Source: Nocardioides oleivorans
Lineage (GTDB): Bacteria; Actinomycetota; Actinomycetes; Propionibacteriales; Nocardioidaceae
Direction of reading: 5' to 3'
Length of the DNA: 64,000 nt
Assembly (NCBI RefSeq): GCF_004137255.1
Contig: NZ_SDWT01000001.1
Coordinates: 3,162,001 to 3,226,000, forward strand
How positions within the stretch are numbered: the first letter of the stretch is position 1; each line of letters opens with the position of its first letter. This document shows positions 8,796-17,506 of the stretch, piece after piece. The notes under the pieces were generated by a model. The model did no database searches. It saw nothing but the letters and a program-made list of their open reading frames with translations, and had not been told where the DNA came from. The position numbers and the translations under genes were made by a program.

Positions 8796-10060
8796 CGCGT
8801 CGCCCCCGCCGACGCCGTGGCCCGGCTGGCCATCAGCCCGAGCTCCTGCCAGGCGGTGTCGAGCCGGTCGCGCGGGCCGAGCGTCACCGAGCGCCAGCCG
8901 CTCGCGGTCAGGTGGGTCGCGGCGCCGCGGCCGGGCTGCACCGGCAGGTGCGGCGCCCAGGCGTCCACGTCGAGCGCGAGGGCGAGGCTCGACGACGCGT
9001 GGTGCTGCAGCCGGCGCAGGAACGGGAGGTCCGAGTCGGCCAGAGAACCGAACACGCCGACGGTGAGACCGCCGTGGCCCGGCTCGGCGAGCCACTGGGT
9101 GTCGGGGGCGGGGGAGTGGTCGAGCTGGACGACGGCGAGGGCCTCGAGCAGCGGGACCGTGCTCGCCTCGGCGGTCTGCGAGTGCCACTGCGTCTCGCGG
9201 CTGTCGCCGGACGCGGTGACGAGCCGGACGGTGTAGCCGTGGTGGGCGAGGTGCACCGCGATCGAGGCGGCGGCCGACACCGCACCCTCGAGGGAGCTCG
9301 CAGCACCCTGGCCGCGGTGCGAGGTGCCGCGGTTGTCGAGGAACACGGTGGCGCGCGACTGCCACGGCTGCTCCTCGCGACGCACCATCAGCTCACCGAG
9401 GCGTGCCGAGCTGCGCCAGTGCACACGTCGCAGGTCGTCCCCGCGGCGGTACTCACGGACGGTGACGTCCTCCGCGCTGCCGGTCGCGAAGGCGCGCGGC
9501 CGGTTGTCGCCCGACCCGGTCCAGGCACCGCCCAGCGGGATGTTCGGCAGGGTGACCGTCCGCGGGGTCACGGTCAGCCGCGAGGTGGCGTGGAAGGTGC
9601 GGCCGAGCTCGACCAGCCCGAACGGGTCGGTGACCCGCACCGACATCGGTCCGATCTCGAACTGGCCACGCAGCTCCGAGCGCACCTGGTAGGTCGCGTG
9701 GCGGCGCCAGCCGTGCCCGAGGCCCTCCAGCACGAAGCGCGGGCGGGTGCCCAGGACGTACGGCAGTCGCTCCTCGAGCAGCAGCACGCCCGTCGGCGTA
9801 CGCGACTCGTTCGACACCGACAGCTCGACGGTCGACGGCTGGCCGGCGACGACCAGCTGCGGCGACACCGTGCGCACGAGCGCGAGGCGGTAGCGCGAGC
9901 GCCCCACCCACCACGCGGTGAGCAGCGGCAGCGCCGCGACCAGCACCCCGATGCGTACGACGGAGGAGTGGCCGACCACGATCGCCGCGACGACCGTGGT
10001 GGTGCCGGCGGCGAGGAAGGCCCGTCCGCGGACGGTCAGGGACGCGAGTGCCTCACGCAC
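8792..10060 (-). CDS. DUF58 domain protein
   Basis: 422-aa protein with two N-terminal membrane helices (about residues 14-45), a beta-rich region, then the DUF58 core with the family motif GSAEDVTVREYRRGDDLRRVHWRSSA split here at about 205-230, and a von Willebrand-like fold (ATVFLDNRG...). DUF58 proteins are partners of MoxR AAA ATPases. GTG start; preceding moxR ends 9 bp upstream and the following gene overlaps by 4 bases, so all three genes are one operon. Confidence 0.9.
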   Translation of the reverse strand: MREALASLTVRGRAFLAAGTTTVVAAIVVGHSSVVRIGVLVAALPLLTAWWVGRSRYRLALVRTVSPQLVVAGQPSTVELSVSNESRTPTGVLLLEERLPYVLGTRPRFVLEGLGHGWRRHATYQVRSELRGQFEIGPMSVRVTDPFGLVELGRTFHATSRLTVTPRTVTLPNIPLGGAWTGSGDNRPRAFATGSAEDVTVREYRRGDDLRRVHWRSSARLGELMVRREEQPWQSRATVFLDNRGTSHRGQGAASSLEGAVSAAASIAVHLAHHGYTVRLVTASGDSRETQWHSQTAEASTVPLLEALAVVQLDHSPAPDTQWLAEPGHGGLTVGVFGSLADSDLPFLRRLQHHASSSLALALDVDAWAPHLPVQPGRGAATHLTASGWRSVTLGPRDRLDTAWQELGLMASRATASAGATR

Positions 10061-10069
10061 GCCAGGTCC

Positions 10070-11074
<1,005 letters not shown>

Positions 11075-11130
11075 GTCTCGCCCATCCCCTCGTCGAACTG
11101 CTGTCGTCCCAGTCTGGCGCTCGGCACCAC

Positions 11131-11154
11131 GGTATGTGGTGCGCGCAACATACC
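11131..11154. promoter_or_regulatory. Inverted repeat, candidate operator of the moxR operon
   Basis: Seven-base arms ggtatgt / acatacc separated by 10 bases, 57-80 bp upstream of the moxR start and overlapping a possible -10 (TACCGT on the minus strand). Placement and symmetry suit a dimeric regulator; no regulator is identified. Confidence 0.4.
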
Positions 11155-11231
11155 CGGCTCCCCGAGCCCGGGCCGAGGGGTCGATCGCGACCGTTACCGG
11201 ACCGTTCTGAGGGACCTCTGCACCCAGGACT

Positions 11232-11267
11232 CCCGCTTGTCGGCCTGGATCCCGGCCGACAAGCGGG
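11232..11267. repeat. Perfect 14-bp inverted repeat with 8-base spacer
   Basis: Arms cccgcttgtcggcc / ggccgacaagcggg match perfectly around spacer tggatccc. No T-run follows on either strand. It lies between divergent genes, where a terminator is not expected; it could block read-through of upstream antisense transcripts or bind a regulator. Confidence 0.6.
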
Positions 11268-11402
11268 GTGGTCACCGGATATCCGGAGACCGCCCCAGCG
11301 ACGGGCCACCCACCCATTTCCCCACCTCTTCCCCCACTTCGCTCCACCACCGCGCCCCGGGTTCCCCCACCGGCGCTCCCCGGAGGACGCGGAAACGACC
11401 TC

Positions 11403-11434
11403 CTGAGCGTGGAATCAGCCCTTTCCACGCTCAG
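11403..11434. repeat. Perfect 12-bp inverted repeat with 8-base spacer
   Basis: Arms ctgagcgtggaa / ttccacgctcag are perfect around spacer tcagccct. Same geometry (8-base spacer) as the repeat at 11232, about 100 bp upstream of the mraZ promoter. Confidence 0.6.
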
Positions 11435-11529
11435 CGGGGCGTCGGCGTCCTAGCCCCGAGCCGGGACGGCGTACGGCCGCGGCCGGCGCGGAACAGCCGA
11501 AATTCACGCGTGAGACACGCGGAATCTGG

Positions 11530-11557
11530 TTGACGGTGGAGCGATGTGGAGTACTGT
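11530..11557 (+). promoter_or_regulatory. mraZ promoter
   Basis: TTGACG (11530-11535) and TACTGT (11552-11557) with a 16-bp spacer give a good sigma-70/SigA-type promoter; transcription would start near 11564, about 48 bases before the mraZ ATG. The MraZ boxes overlap the spacer, the -10 and the start point. Confidence 0.65.
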
Positions 11558-11570
11558 GGGGCGAAGTGGG
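11536..11570 (+). promoter_or_regulatory. MraZ operator: four GTGG(A/G) boxes at exact 10-bp spacing
   Basis: GTGGA at 11536 and 11546, GTGGG at 11556 and 11566, each separated by 5 bases. Direct repeats of TGGGN with 5-base spacers upstream of mraZ are the known binding sites of MraZ (shown in E. coli). The boxes cover the -35/-10 spacer through the likely transcription start, so binding should repress, giving autoregulation of the dcw cluster. Confidence 0.8.
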
Positions 11571-11611
11571 GGACAGGGTCGAACTTTCCCGCCGAGCGAG
11601 GGGGGTGCCGG

Positions 11612-12040
11612 ATGTTCTTCGGCACCTACACGCCCAAGCTCGACGAGAAGGGACGCCTCTTCCTCCCCGCCAAGTTCAGGGACGAGCTGACGGAGGGACT
11701 CGTGGTGACCAGGGGGCAGGAGCGCTGCCTCACTGTCTGGTCGCTGGAGGACTTCGGGAGGCTCACCGACCGGCTCCGCGAGGCGCCGGTCACGCAAAAG
11801 GGCACCCGTGACTACGTCCGCATGCTGTTCGCCGCCGCCAGCCAGGAGGTGCCGGACAAGCAGGGACGGATCAACATCCCGGCACCGCTGCGGGAGTACG
11901 CGTCGCTCCGCAAGGAGTGCGTGGTCATCGGGTCGATGAACCGGATCGAGATCTGGGACCCCACGGCGTGGGCGACCTACTCCGAGGAGCAGGAGCAGAA
12001 GTTCTCCGAGCTCAGCGACGAGGTCTTCCCCGGGATCTGA
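11612..12040 (+). CDS. mraZ: Transcriptional regulator MraZ
   Basis: 142-aa MraZ, first gene of the dcw cluster, a double SpoVT/AbrB-like (swapped hairpin) DNA-binding protein that controls its own operon. [22 protein letters not shown] and the second copy [16 protein letters not shown] are the two conserved half-domains (about residues 1-50 and 85-125), each with the DxKGRxxxP-type core. I chose ATG at 11612, which gives the family's usual length and is preceded by a gagggggg Shine-Dalgarno; the frame could extend to 11546 but that would run through the operator. Four MraZ boxes lie upstream. Confidence 0.95.
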   Translation: MFFGTYTPKLDEKGRLFLPAKFRDELTEGLVVTRGQERCLTVWSLEDFGRLTDRLREAPVTQKGTRDYVRMLFAAASQEVPDKQGRINIPAPLREYASLRKECVVIGSMNRIEIWDPTAWATYSEEQEQKFSELSDEVFPGI

Positions 12041-12098
12041 GCAGGACCAGCACCAGTACCGGCACCACGACAACTGCAGAACTGACATCGGACCGCAT

Positions 12099-12196
12099 CA
12101 CCAGGTCTCGAGCCCGCTCCCTCGCGTGGCCATCTGGGGCACTTCCCCGGCACCAGAGGGCCACCCCATCAGCAGGGAGCGGGCAGGGACCTGGTG
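12099..12196 (+). ncRNA. mraW-type structured leader RNA upstream of rsmH
   Basis: Three nested helices are visible: 12099-12107 with 12188-12196 (caccaggtc / gacctggtg), 12112-12122 with 12174-12184 (11 perfect pairs, gcccgctccct / agggagcgggc), and 12126-12137 with 12153-12164 (12 pairs, one mismatch). The mraW RNA motif is a published conserved structure found in actinobacterial leaders of mraW (rsmH); position and host fit. A covariance-model search would confirm. It lies in the mraZ-rsmH gap, before a small gene. Ligand or regulator unknown. Confidence 0.7.
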
Positions 12197-12249
12197 CGGC
12201 GGCTCACCCCGGGGCCCATGAGAGCACCGGGGAGCGTCAGTCGCACCGC

Positions 12250-12274
12250 CAGCAGGACAGATCAGCAGGACAGA
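12250..12274 (+). repeat. Tandem 13-bp repeat in the CAGCA-rich leader
   Basis: cagcaggacaga occurs at 12250-12261 and 12263-12274, within a stretch rich in cagca units that runs to about 12300, just before the 53-aa gene. May keep the leader unstructured around its ribosome binding site (gtggggtcgag). Confidence 0.5.
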
Positions 12275-12318
12275 CCAGCAGCCAGCCAGCACGCAGCACC
12301 AACAGTGGGGTCGAGACC

Positions 12319-12480
12319 ATGAGCACCAGCCAGCCCTTGGCACGCACCGCAGCGGCACCGCCGCTCCGGGTGCGCGACCAGGCGCGCGAGGCGCTCACCC
12401 TGGTCGTCTTCTCCGCCGCCACCGCCTCGGCGCTGGCACTCGGCCTGCTCGTGCTGACGCACCTGGGCCGCCAGGGCTGA
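12319..12480 (+). CDS. Small single-span membrane protein between mraZ and rsmH
   Basis: 53-aa protein with a polar N-terminus ([20 protein letters not shown]) and one strong membrane helix ([24 protein letters not shown], described here as residues about 26-49), ending GRQG. Its stop is 2 bp before the rsmH start, so it should be co-translated with rsmH. ATG is preceded by a gggg-rich stretch. I do not recognise a named family; small unnamed proteins occur in this slot in related actinobacteria. Possibly a division or envelope peptide, by position only. Confidence 0.65.
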   Translation: MSTSQPLARTAAAPPLRVRDQAREALTLVVFSAATASALALGLLVLTHLGRQG

Positions 12481-12482
12481 GC

Positions 12483-13472
12483 ATGGTGACTCCCAGCCAC
12501 GCCCCGGTGCTCCTCGACCGGGTCGTCGCCCTGCTGGCGCCTGCCCTCGAGGCACCCGGCTCGGTGTACGTCGACTGCACGCTCGGCCTCGGCGGCCACA
12601 GCGAGGCCGTCCTCGAGCGGCTCCCCGGGGCCCGGGTCATCGGCATCGACCGGGACCCGACGGCGCTCCGGATGTCGCGCGAGCGCCTGGCCGCCCACGG
12701 GGACCGCTTCACCGCGGTGCACGCGGTCTACGACGAGATCCCCGAGGTGATCGGCAGCCTCGGACTCGACCATGTCGACGCGATCTTCTTCGACCTCGGC
12801 GTCTCCTCCATGCAGCTCGACGTGCGCGAGCGCGGCTTCGCCTACTCCGAGGACGCGCCGCTCGACATGCGGATGGACCCGACCACGGGCCGGACGGCCG
12901 CCGACCTGCTCAACACCGCCTCGGCGCAGGACCTCACCCGGATCCTGCGTGACTACGGCGAGGAGAAGTTCGCCAGCAAGATCGCCCGCGAGGTCGTACG
13001 CCGTCGCGAGACGACGCCGTTCACGACGAGCGGCGAGCTGGTCGAGCTGCTCTACGCGACCATCCCGGCGCCGGCCCGGCGCACGGGCGGCCACCCGGCC
13101 AAGCGCACCTTCCAGGCGCTCCGGATGGCGGTCAACGACGAGCTCGACGTGCTGCGCCGCGCGATCCCGGAGGCGATCGAGGCCATCGGCGTCGGTGGGC
13201 GCGTGGTCGTGGAGTCCTACCACTCGCTCGAGGACCGCCTGGTCAAGCGCGCCTTCACCGAGGCCACCCGCCTCGACGTCCCGCCGGACCTGCCGTTCGT
13301 CCCCGACGGCGCCGAGCCGGCCCTGCGCCTGGTCACCCGCGGCGCCGAGCAGGCCGACGAGCACGAGATCGCCGAGAACCCCCGAGCAGCGTCCGTCCGG
13401 CTGCGTGCCGTCGAGCGCGTCCGCCCCGCAGCACCGTCCACGTCCCGCCTTCCCCAGGGAGTCCACCGATGA
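12483..13472 (+). CDS. rsmH: 16S rRNA (cytosine-1402-N4)-methyltransferase RsmH (MraW)
   Basis: 329-aa SAM-dependent methyltransferase that adds the N4 methyl group to C1402 of 16S rRNA. Starts [13 protein letters not shown] site [16 protein letters not shown] (residues about 31-46), [28 protein letters not shown] (about 101-118), [18 protein letters not shown], and the late signature [19 protein letters not shown] are all family hallmarks. ATG start 2 bp after the small membrane gene, downstream of the mraW-type RNA; its last 4 bases overlap the ftsL-like gene. Confidence 0.95.
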   Translation: MVTPSHAPVLLDRVVALLAPALEAPGSVYVDCTLGLGGHSEAVLERLPGARVIGIDRDPTALRMSRERLAAHGDRFTAVHAVYDEIPEVIGSLGLDHVDAIFFDLGVSSMQLDVRERGFAYSEDAPLDMRMDPTTGRTAADLLNTASAQDLTRILRDYGEEKFASKIAREVVRRRETTPFTTSGELVELLYATIPAPARRTGGHPAKRTFQALRMAVNDELDVLRRAIPEAIEAIGVGGRVVVESYHSLEDRLVKRAFTEATRLDVPPDLPFVPDGAEPALRLVTRGAEQADEHEIAENPRAASVRLRAVERVRPAAPSTSRLPQGVHR

Positions 13473-14083
13473 GCAGCCCCGCCCTGCAGACCAGGACCCG
13501 GGTCACCCGGATCGCCCAGGAGGCCGTCGACAAGGCGCGCCTCTCCGTCGTCCCCCGGGTGCGCACCCGCGCCCCGCGCGTGCCGTTCGTGACCCTGGTC
13601 AGCCTGGTGCTGGTGGGCGGCATCGTCGGGCTGCTCCTGTTCAACACCTCGATGCAACAGGCGTCGTTCGCCGCGTCCTCCCTCGAGGGGGAGGCCGACA
13701 CCCTGGCCGCGCGCGAGCAGACCCTCCGCATGGAGCTCGACCAGCTGCGCGACCCGCAGCGGGTGGCCGAGGCGGCCCAGCAGATGGGCATGGTCATCCC
13801 GCCCGCCCCGGTGTTCCTCGACCTCGAGACCGGGAGGACCAGCGGCGTCCGCACCCCGGCGACCCGCGAGAACGCGATCCGCCTCCAGGGGCCGGACCCG
13901 GTCAAGCCGAAGGTGCTCCAGCCCGACCCGACGGTCGTCGTCGTCCCGCCCACCACCGACACGACCACCGACACGACCACCGACACGACCACGGACCAGT
14001 CCGCGACGGCGGACGCCGCGGGCAACCAGAAGAACCAGAAGAACAAGAACCAGAACAAGCAGGGCAAGAACCGCAACCGGTGA
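13469..14083 (+). CDS. ftsL: FtsL-like divisome membrane protein
   Basis: 204-aa bitopic protein in the ftsL position, between rsmH and ftsI, overlapping rsmH by ATGA. A short cytoplasmic N-terminus is followed by one membrane helix ([21 protein letters not shown], about residues 32-52) and a short coiled-coil (about 66-100: [20 protein letters not shown]), as in FtsL/DivIC. The C-terminal half is low complexity: a TTTD tandem repeat and a Lys/Asn/Gln tail ([20 protein letters not shown]). FtsL recruits and activates FtsW/FtsI with FtsQ and FtsB. Family identity rests on position and topology because sequence conservation is weak. Confidence 0.8.
   Translation: MSSPALQTRTRVTRIAQEAVDKARLSVVPRVRTRAPRVPFVTLVSLVLVGGIVGLLLFNTSMQQASFAASSLEGEADTLAAREQTLRMELDQLRDPQRVAEAAQQMGMVIPPAPVFLDLETGRTSGVRTPATRENAIRLQGPDPVKPKVLQPDPTVVVVPPTTDTTTDTTTDTTTDQSATADAAGNQKNQKNKNQNKQGKNRNR
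13957..13992 (+). repeat. Three perfect 12-bp tandem repeats in ftsL-like gene
   Basis: Unit cgacacgaccac repeats three times without change and encodes the (TDTT) linker between the coiled coil and the basic tail. In-frame length, so copy number could vary without frameshift. Confidence 0.85.
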
Positions 14084-14180
14084 CGGCGCGGTCGCGCGGA
14101 TCCGCGGCCCGACCCACCTAGATTCAGCGACAGGCGACCGCCGGGGACAGGCCCGGCGGGGCCAGGAGACGAGGAGACCA

Positions 14181-15947
14181 GTGCCGAGCACCCGCCCCAA
14201 GCGCGGCGCCTCCCGCGGCGCGCCGATGCTGCGCCTGCGAGCAGGGTTCGTCCTCATCGCGATCGTCCTGTCGTTCTTCGGCGCACGGCTCGTGCAGCTG
14301 CAGGGCGTGGACCCCCGCTCGTACGCCGCCATGGCCGCCGCCGAGGGCTCGGCGCGGGTGACGCTGCCGGCCGAGCGCGGCGACATCCTCGACCGCAACG
14401 GCGTCCCCCTCGCCGACTCGATCAAGGGCAAGATGGTCGTCGCCGACCCGACGCTGACCGCCGACGACGCACCCGAGATCGCCCGGATCCTCTCCGACAG
14501 CCTCTCCATCGACTACTTCAAGGCGCTCGGCGCGCTGAAGGGCCGCAAGGAGGGCAGCAAGTTCGAGTACGTCGCCCGCCGGGTGCCGAGCACGCTGGCC
14601 AGCGACACCCTCGCGGAGCTCGAGAACGCCGGCTTCACGGGCGTCTCGCTCGAGGACGACCCGATCCGCGACTACCCGGCCGGTGAGGTCGCGGCCAACC
14701 TGCTCGGCTACATGGGCACCGACGAGCCGCTCGGCGGGTTCGAGCGGACCTTCGACAAGCAGCTCGCGGGCGTCGACGGCGAGGCCACCTGGCAGTCGAA
14801 CTCGAGCAAGGGCGTGCGGATCCCGCTGCGCGACAGCACGGTGAAGGCGGCCCAGAACGGCAAGCCGCTGACGACGACCATCGACCGCGACCTCCAGTGG
14901 TTCGTCCAGAAGGTGCTCGCGCAGTCGGTCGAGCAGTACCAGGCCGCGAGCGGCGCCGCCGTGGTGCTGGACACCCGCACCGGTGAGACCCTCGCGCTGG
15001 CCGACTACCCGACCTTCGACGCCAACGAGCCGGGCGAGGCGAACGAGGACGACCTCGGCTCGCGTGCCATGAACGACACCTACGAGCCGGGCTCGGTGGA
15101 GAAGGTGCTCACCGCCTCGTCCCTCATCGACGCCGGCAAGGCCTTCCCCCGCCAGAAGTTCAAGGTGCCCGGCAGCCTGGCCCGCCAGGACCGCGTCATC
15201 GGCGACTGGTTCGACCACGGCGACATCCGGCTGACGCTGGCCGGGATCATCGCGAAGTCGTCCAACATCGGCACCGTGCTGGCGGCCGACGCGTTCTCGC
15301 CGGTGCAGCTCGTCACCTACCTCAAGCAGTTCGGCCTCGGCCAGCGCACCAACATCGGCGTGCGCGGCGAGTCGCCCGGGCTGCTCACGGCCGGGGAGGC
15401 GATGACCTCGCAGACCAAGGACCGCGTCGCCTTCGGCCAGTCGCTGTCGGTCAACGTGATGCAGATGGCTGCCGCGGTCAACACCGTCGCCAACGGCGGC
15501 ATCCGCGTCTCGCCGAGCATCATCTCCGGCTCCGCCGTCACCGACGACGGGGTCACCGTCGGCACCGACACCGCCACCCGCAGCCGCGTCATCAGCAAGA
15601 AGGCCGCCACGGCGACCGCCAAGATGATGGAGAAGGTGGTCGACCCCGAGGACGGCGTCGCCCCCGGCGCCCAGGTGCCCGGCTACCTCGTGGCGGGCAA
15701 GACCGGCACCGCGCAGCGCGTGGTCGACGGGGTCTACGACGGCAGCACCTCGGTGTCCTTCGGCGGGTTCGCCCCGGCCGACGACCCGCGCTTCACCGTC
15801 TACGTCGTGATCCACGCCCCGAAGGTCGAGGGCGGCGGCGGCTCGATCACGGGACCGGTCTTCGCGCGGATCATGGGCTACGTCCTGGGCCGCTACGGCG
15901 TCGCTCCGACCGGCGGCAAGCCGTCGCGTCTTCCCGTCGAGTGGTGA
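14181..15947 (+). CDS. ftsI: Septal penicillin-binding protein FtsI (PBP2b/PBP3 class B)
   Basis: 588-aa class B penicillin-binding protein, the septal DD-transpeptidase. One N-terminal membrane helix (about 17-37, LRAGFVLIAIVLSFFGARLV), PBP dimerisation domain with RGDILDRNG, then the transpeptidase domain with S305-V-E-K308 (SxxK nucleophile), S360-S-N362 (SxN) and K507-T-G509 (KTG). GTG start preceded by gacgaggagac. A possible -10 (TAGATT, 14119-14124) lies in the 97-bp gap after ftsL, so a second promoter within the cluster is possible. Next gene murE begins at or just after its stop. Confidence 0.95.
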   Translation: MPSTRPKRGASRGAPMLRLRAGFVLIAIVLSFFGARLVQLQGVDPRSYAAMAAAEGSARVTLPAERGDILDRNGVPLADSIKGKMVVADPTLTADDAPEIARILSDSLSIDYFKALGALKGRKEGSKFEYVARRVPSTLASDTLAELENAGFTGVSLEDDPIRDYPAGEVAANLLGYMGTDEPLGGFERTFDKQLAGVDGEATWQSNSSKGVRIPLRDSTVKAAQNGKPLTTTIDRDLQWFVQKVLAQSVEQYQAASGAAVVLDTRTGETLALADYPTFDANEPGEANEDDLGSRAMNDTYEPGSVEKVLTASSLIDAGKAFPRQKFKVPGSLARQDRVIGDWFDHGDIRLTLAGIIAKSSNIGTVLAADAFSPVQLVTYLKQFGLGQRTNIGVRGESPGLLTAGEAMTSQTKDRVAFGQSLSVNVMQMAAAVNTVANGGIRVSPSIISGSAVTDDGVTVGTDTATRSRVISKKAATATAKMMEKVVDPEDGVAPGAQVPGYLVAGKTGTAQRVVDGVYDGSTSVSFGGFAPADDPRFTVYVVIHAPKVEGGGGSITGPVFARIMGYVLGRYGVAPTGGKPSRLPVEW

Positions 15948-17506
15948 GTCGATACCCTCGGTCGGTGGACCAGGCAGTGAGCGCGACCCGGCCGCGGCAG
16001 GCCCCGTCGACCTCCGCAGCCGACCTCGCCGACTGGCTGGGCGGCCTCGCCGACGTGTCCGTCCACGGCGACCTGCCCTACGCCGTCTCCGGGATCTCGC
16101 TGAGCACGGCACGCATCCACCCCGGTGACCTGTACGCCGCCCTGCCGGGCGCGCGTGCCCACGGTGCCGACTACGCCGGCCAGGCGCTCGACGCCGGCGC
16201 CGTCGTGGTGCTGACCGACCCGACCGGGCTCGACCGGCTGCCGCCCGGGACACCCGTGATCGTCGTGCCGGAGCCGCGCCGCGTGCTCGGCCGGCTGGCC
16301 GCCCACGTCTACCGCGACCCGGCCACCGACCTGCGCGTCATCGGCGTCACCGGCACCCAGGGCAAGACCACCACGACCCGGATCCTCGAGCAGGGCCTGA
16401 CCGCCTCCGGCGTCACCTCGGCGGTGATCGGCACGGTGGGCACCCGCATCGCCGGTGAGGACGTGAAGACGCAGCTCACCACTCCCGAGGCGCCCGACCT
16501 GCACGGGCTCTTCGCCGTGATGCGCGAGCGCGGCGTCGACACCTGCGCGATGGAGGTCTCCAGCCACGCGCTCGTGCTCGGCCGGGTCGACGGCGTGGTC
16601 TTCGACGTGGCCACCTTCCTCAACCTCGGGCGCGACCACCTCGACTTCCATCACGACCTCGACGACTACTTCTCGGCCAAGGCGAGCCTGTTCACCCCCG
16701 AGCGCGCGGGGGTCGGCCTGACCAACCTCGACGACGAGTTCGGCCGCCGGCTCCTCGACGTCGCCACGATCCCGATGTCGACGTACTCCGTCCGCGACCC
16801 CGGCGCCGACTGGCGCGCGAGCGACGTCGTGCTCTCGCCGAGCGGCGCGACCTTCACCGTGACCGGGCCCGGCGTCGAGGTCGCGGCCGCGGTCCACCTC
16901 CCCGGGGAGTTCAACGTCTCCAACACCCTCGCCGCCATCGCCTCGGCCGCGCTCGCCGGGCTCGACCCGCACCAGGTCGCCGACGGCATCGCGCGCGTCG
17001 GCGGCGTACCCGGTCGTCTCGAGCAGGTCGACCGCGGCCAGGACTTCTCCGTCGTCGTCGACTACGCCCACAAGCCCGACGCCCTCGAGGCCGTCCTCGC
17101 GACGCTGCGCCCCCTCACCGACGGCCAGCTCGTCGTCGTCGTCGGAGCGGGCGGCGACCGCGACACCCTCAAGCGCCCGGTGATGGGGGAGATCGCGGCC
17201 CGGCTCGCGGACGTCGTCGTCGTCACCGACGACAACCCGCGCACGGAGGACCCCGCGTCGATCCGCGCCGCCGTCCTCGCGGGGGCGCAGGGCGCCGCGG
17301 AGGTGCTCGAGGTGGGCGACCGGCGGCTCGCGATCCGTGAGGCCGTACGACGAGCGCGCACCGGCGACGTCGTGCTGATCGCCGGCAAGGGTCACGAGAC
17401 CGGCCAGACGGTCGGCGACGTCGTGCACCCCTTCGACGACCGGGTGGTGGCAGCGGAGGAGATCGGTGCCGCGACCGGCGCCCGGGCCGAGGGGAGCACG
17501 TCGTGA
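15941..17506 (+). CDS. murE: UDP-MurNAc-tripeptide synthetase MurE
   Basis: Adds the diamino acid (diaminopimelate class) to UDP-MurNAc-L-Ala-D-Glu, in the cytosol. ATP-binding motif GVTGTQGKTTTT (residues about 129-140) and the late DDNPRTED motif, whose DNPR is typical of diaminopimelate-adding MurE. Whether the substrate is meso- or LL-diaminopimelate cannot be told from sequence. Start choice is open: GTG at 15941 overlaps ftsI by 7 bases; GTG at 15965 sits 6 bases after TACCCT (15953-15958), matching the leaderless pattern in this window. Overlaps murF by 4 bases. Confidence 0.93.
   Translation: MVSRYPRSVDQAVSATRPRQAPSTSAADLADWLGGLADVSVHGDLPYAVSGISLSTARIHPGDLYAALPGARAHGADYAGQALDAGAVVVLTDPTGLDRLPPGTPVIVVPEPRRVLGRLAAHVYRDPATDLRVIGVTGTQGKTTTTRILEQGLTASGVTSAVIGTVGTRIAGEDVKTQLTTPEAPDLHGLFAVMRERGVDTCAMEVSSHALVLGRVDGVVFDVATFLNLGRDHLDFHHDLDDYFSAKASLFTPERAGVGLTNLDDEFGRRLLDVATIPMSTYSVRDPGADWRASDVVLSPSGATFTVTGPGVEVAAAVHLPGEFNVSNTLAAIASAALAGLDPHQVADGIARVGGVPGRLEQVDRGQDFSVVVDYAHKPDALEAVLATLRPLTDGQLVVVVGAGGDRDTLKRPVMGEIAARLADVVVVTDDNPRTEDPASIRAAVLAGAQGAAEVLEVGDRRLAIREAVRRARTGDVVLIAGKGHETGQTVGDVVHPFDDRVVAAEEIGAATGARAEGSTS
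15953..15958 (+). promoter_or_regulatory. -10-like hexamer TACCCT, favouring murE start at 15965
   Basis: TACCCT ends 6 bases before the in-frame GTG at 15965. If used, murE could be transcribed from its own leaderless promoter and would start eight residues later than the longest frame. Confidence 0.35.

Larger units (their letters stand above)
11075..11529. other. Divergent intergenic region between moxR and mraZ
   Basis: About 455 bp without a gene. It holds three inverted repeats listed separately, a perfect palindrome ccggatatccgg (11275-11286), and a run on the minus strand rich in TGGG-type pentamers (11311-11350). A possible moxR -10 (TACCGT, minus strand, 11129-11134) overlaps the first inverted repeat. 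No convincing small coding sequence is seen. Confidence 0.6.

Noticed and set aside
11085-11428. Longer MoxR N-terminus to 11428
   Set aside because: Sequence ahead of 11074 is Arg/Gly-rich without homology and passes through inverted repeats.
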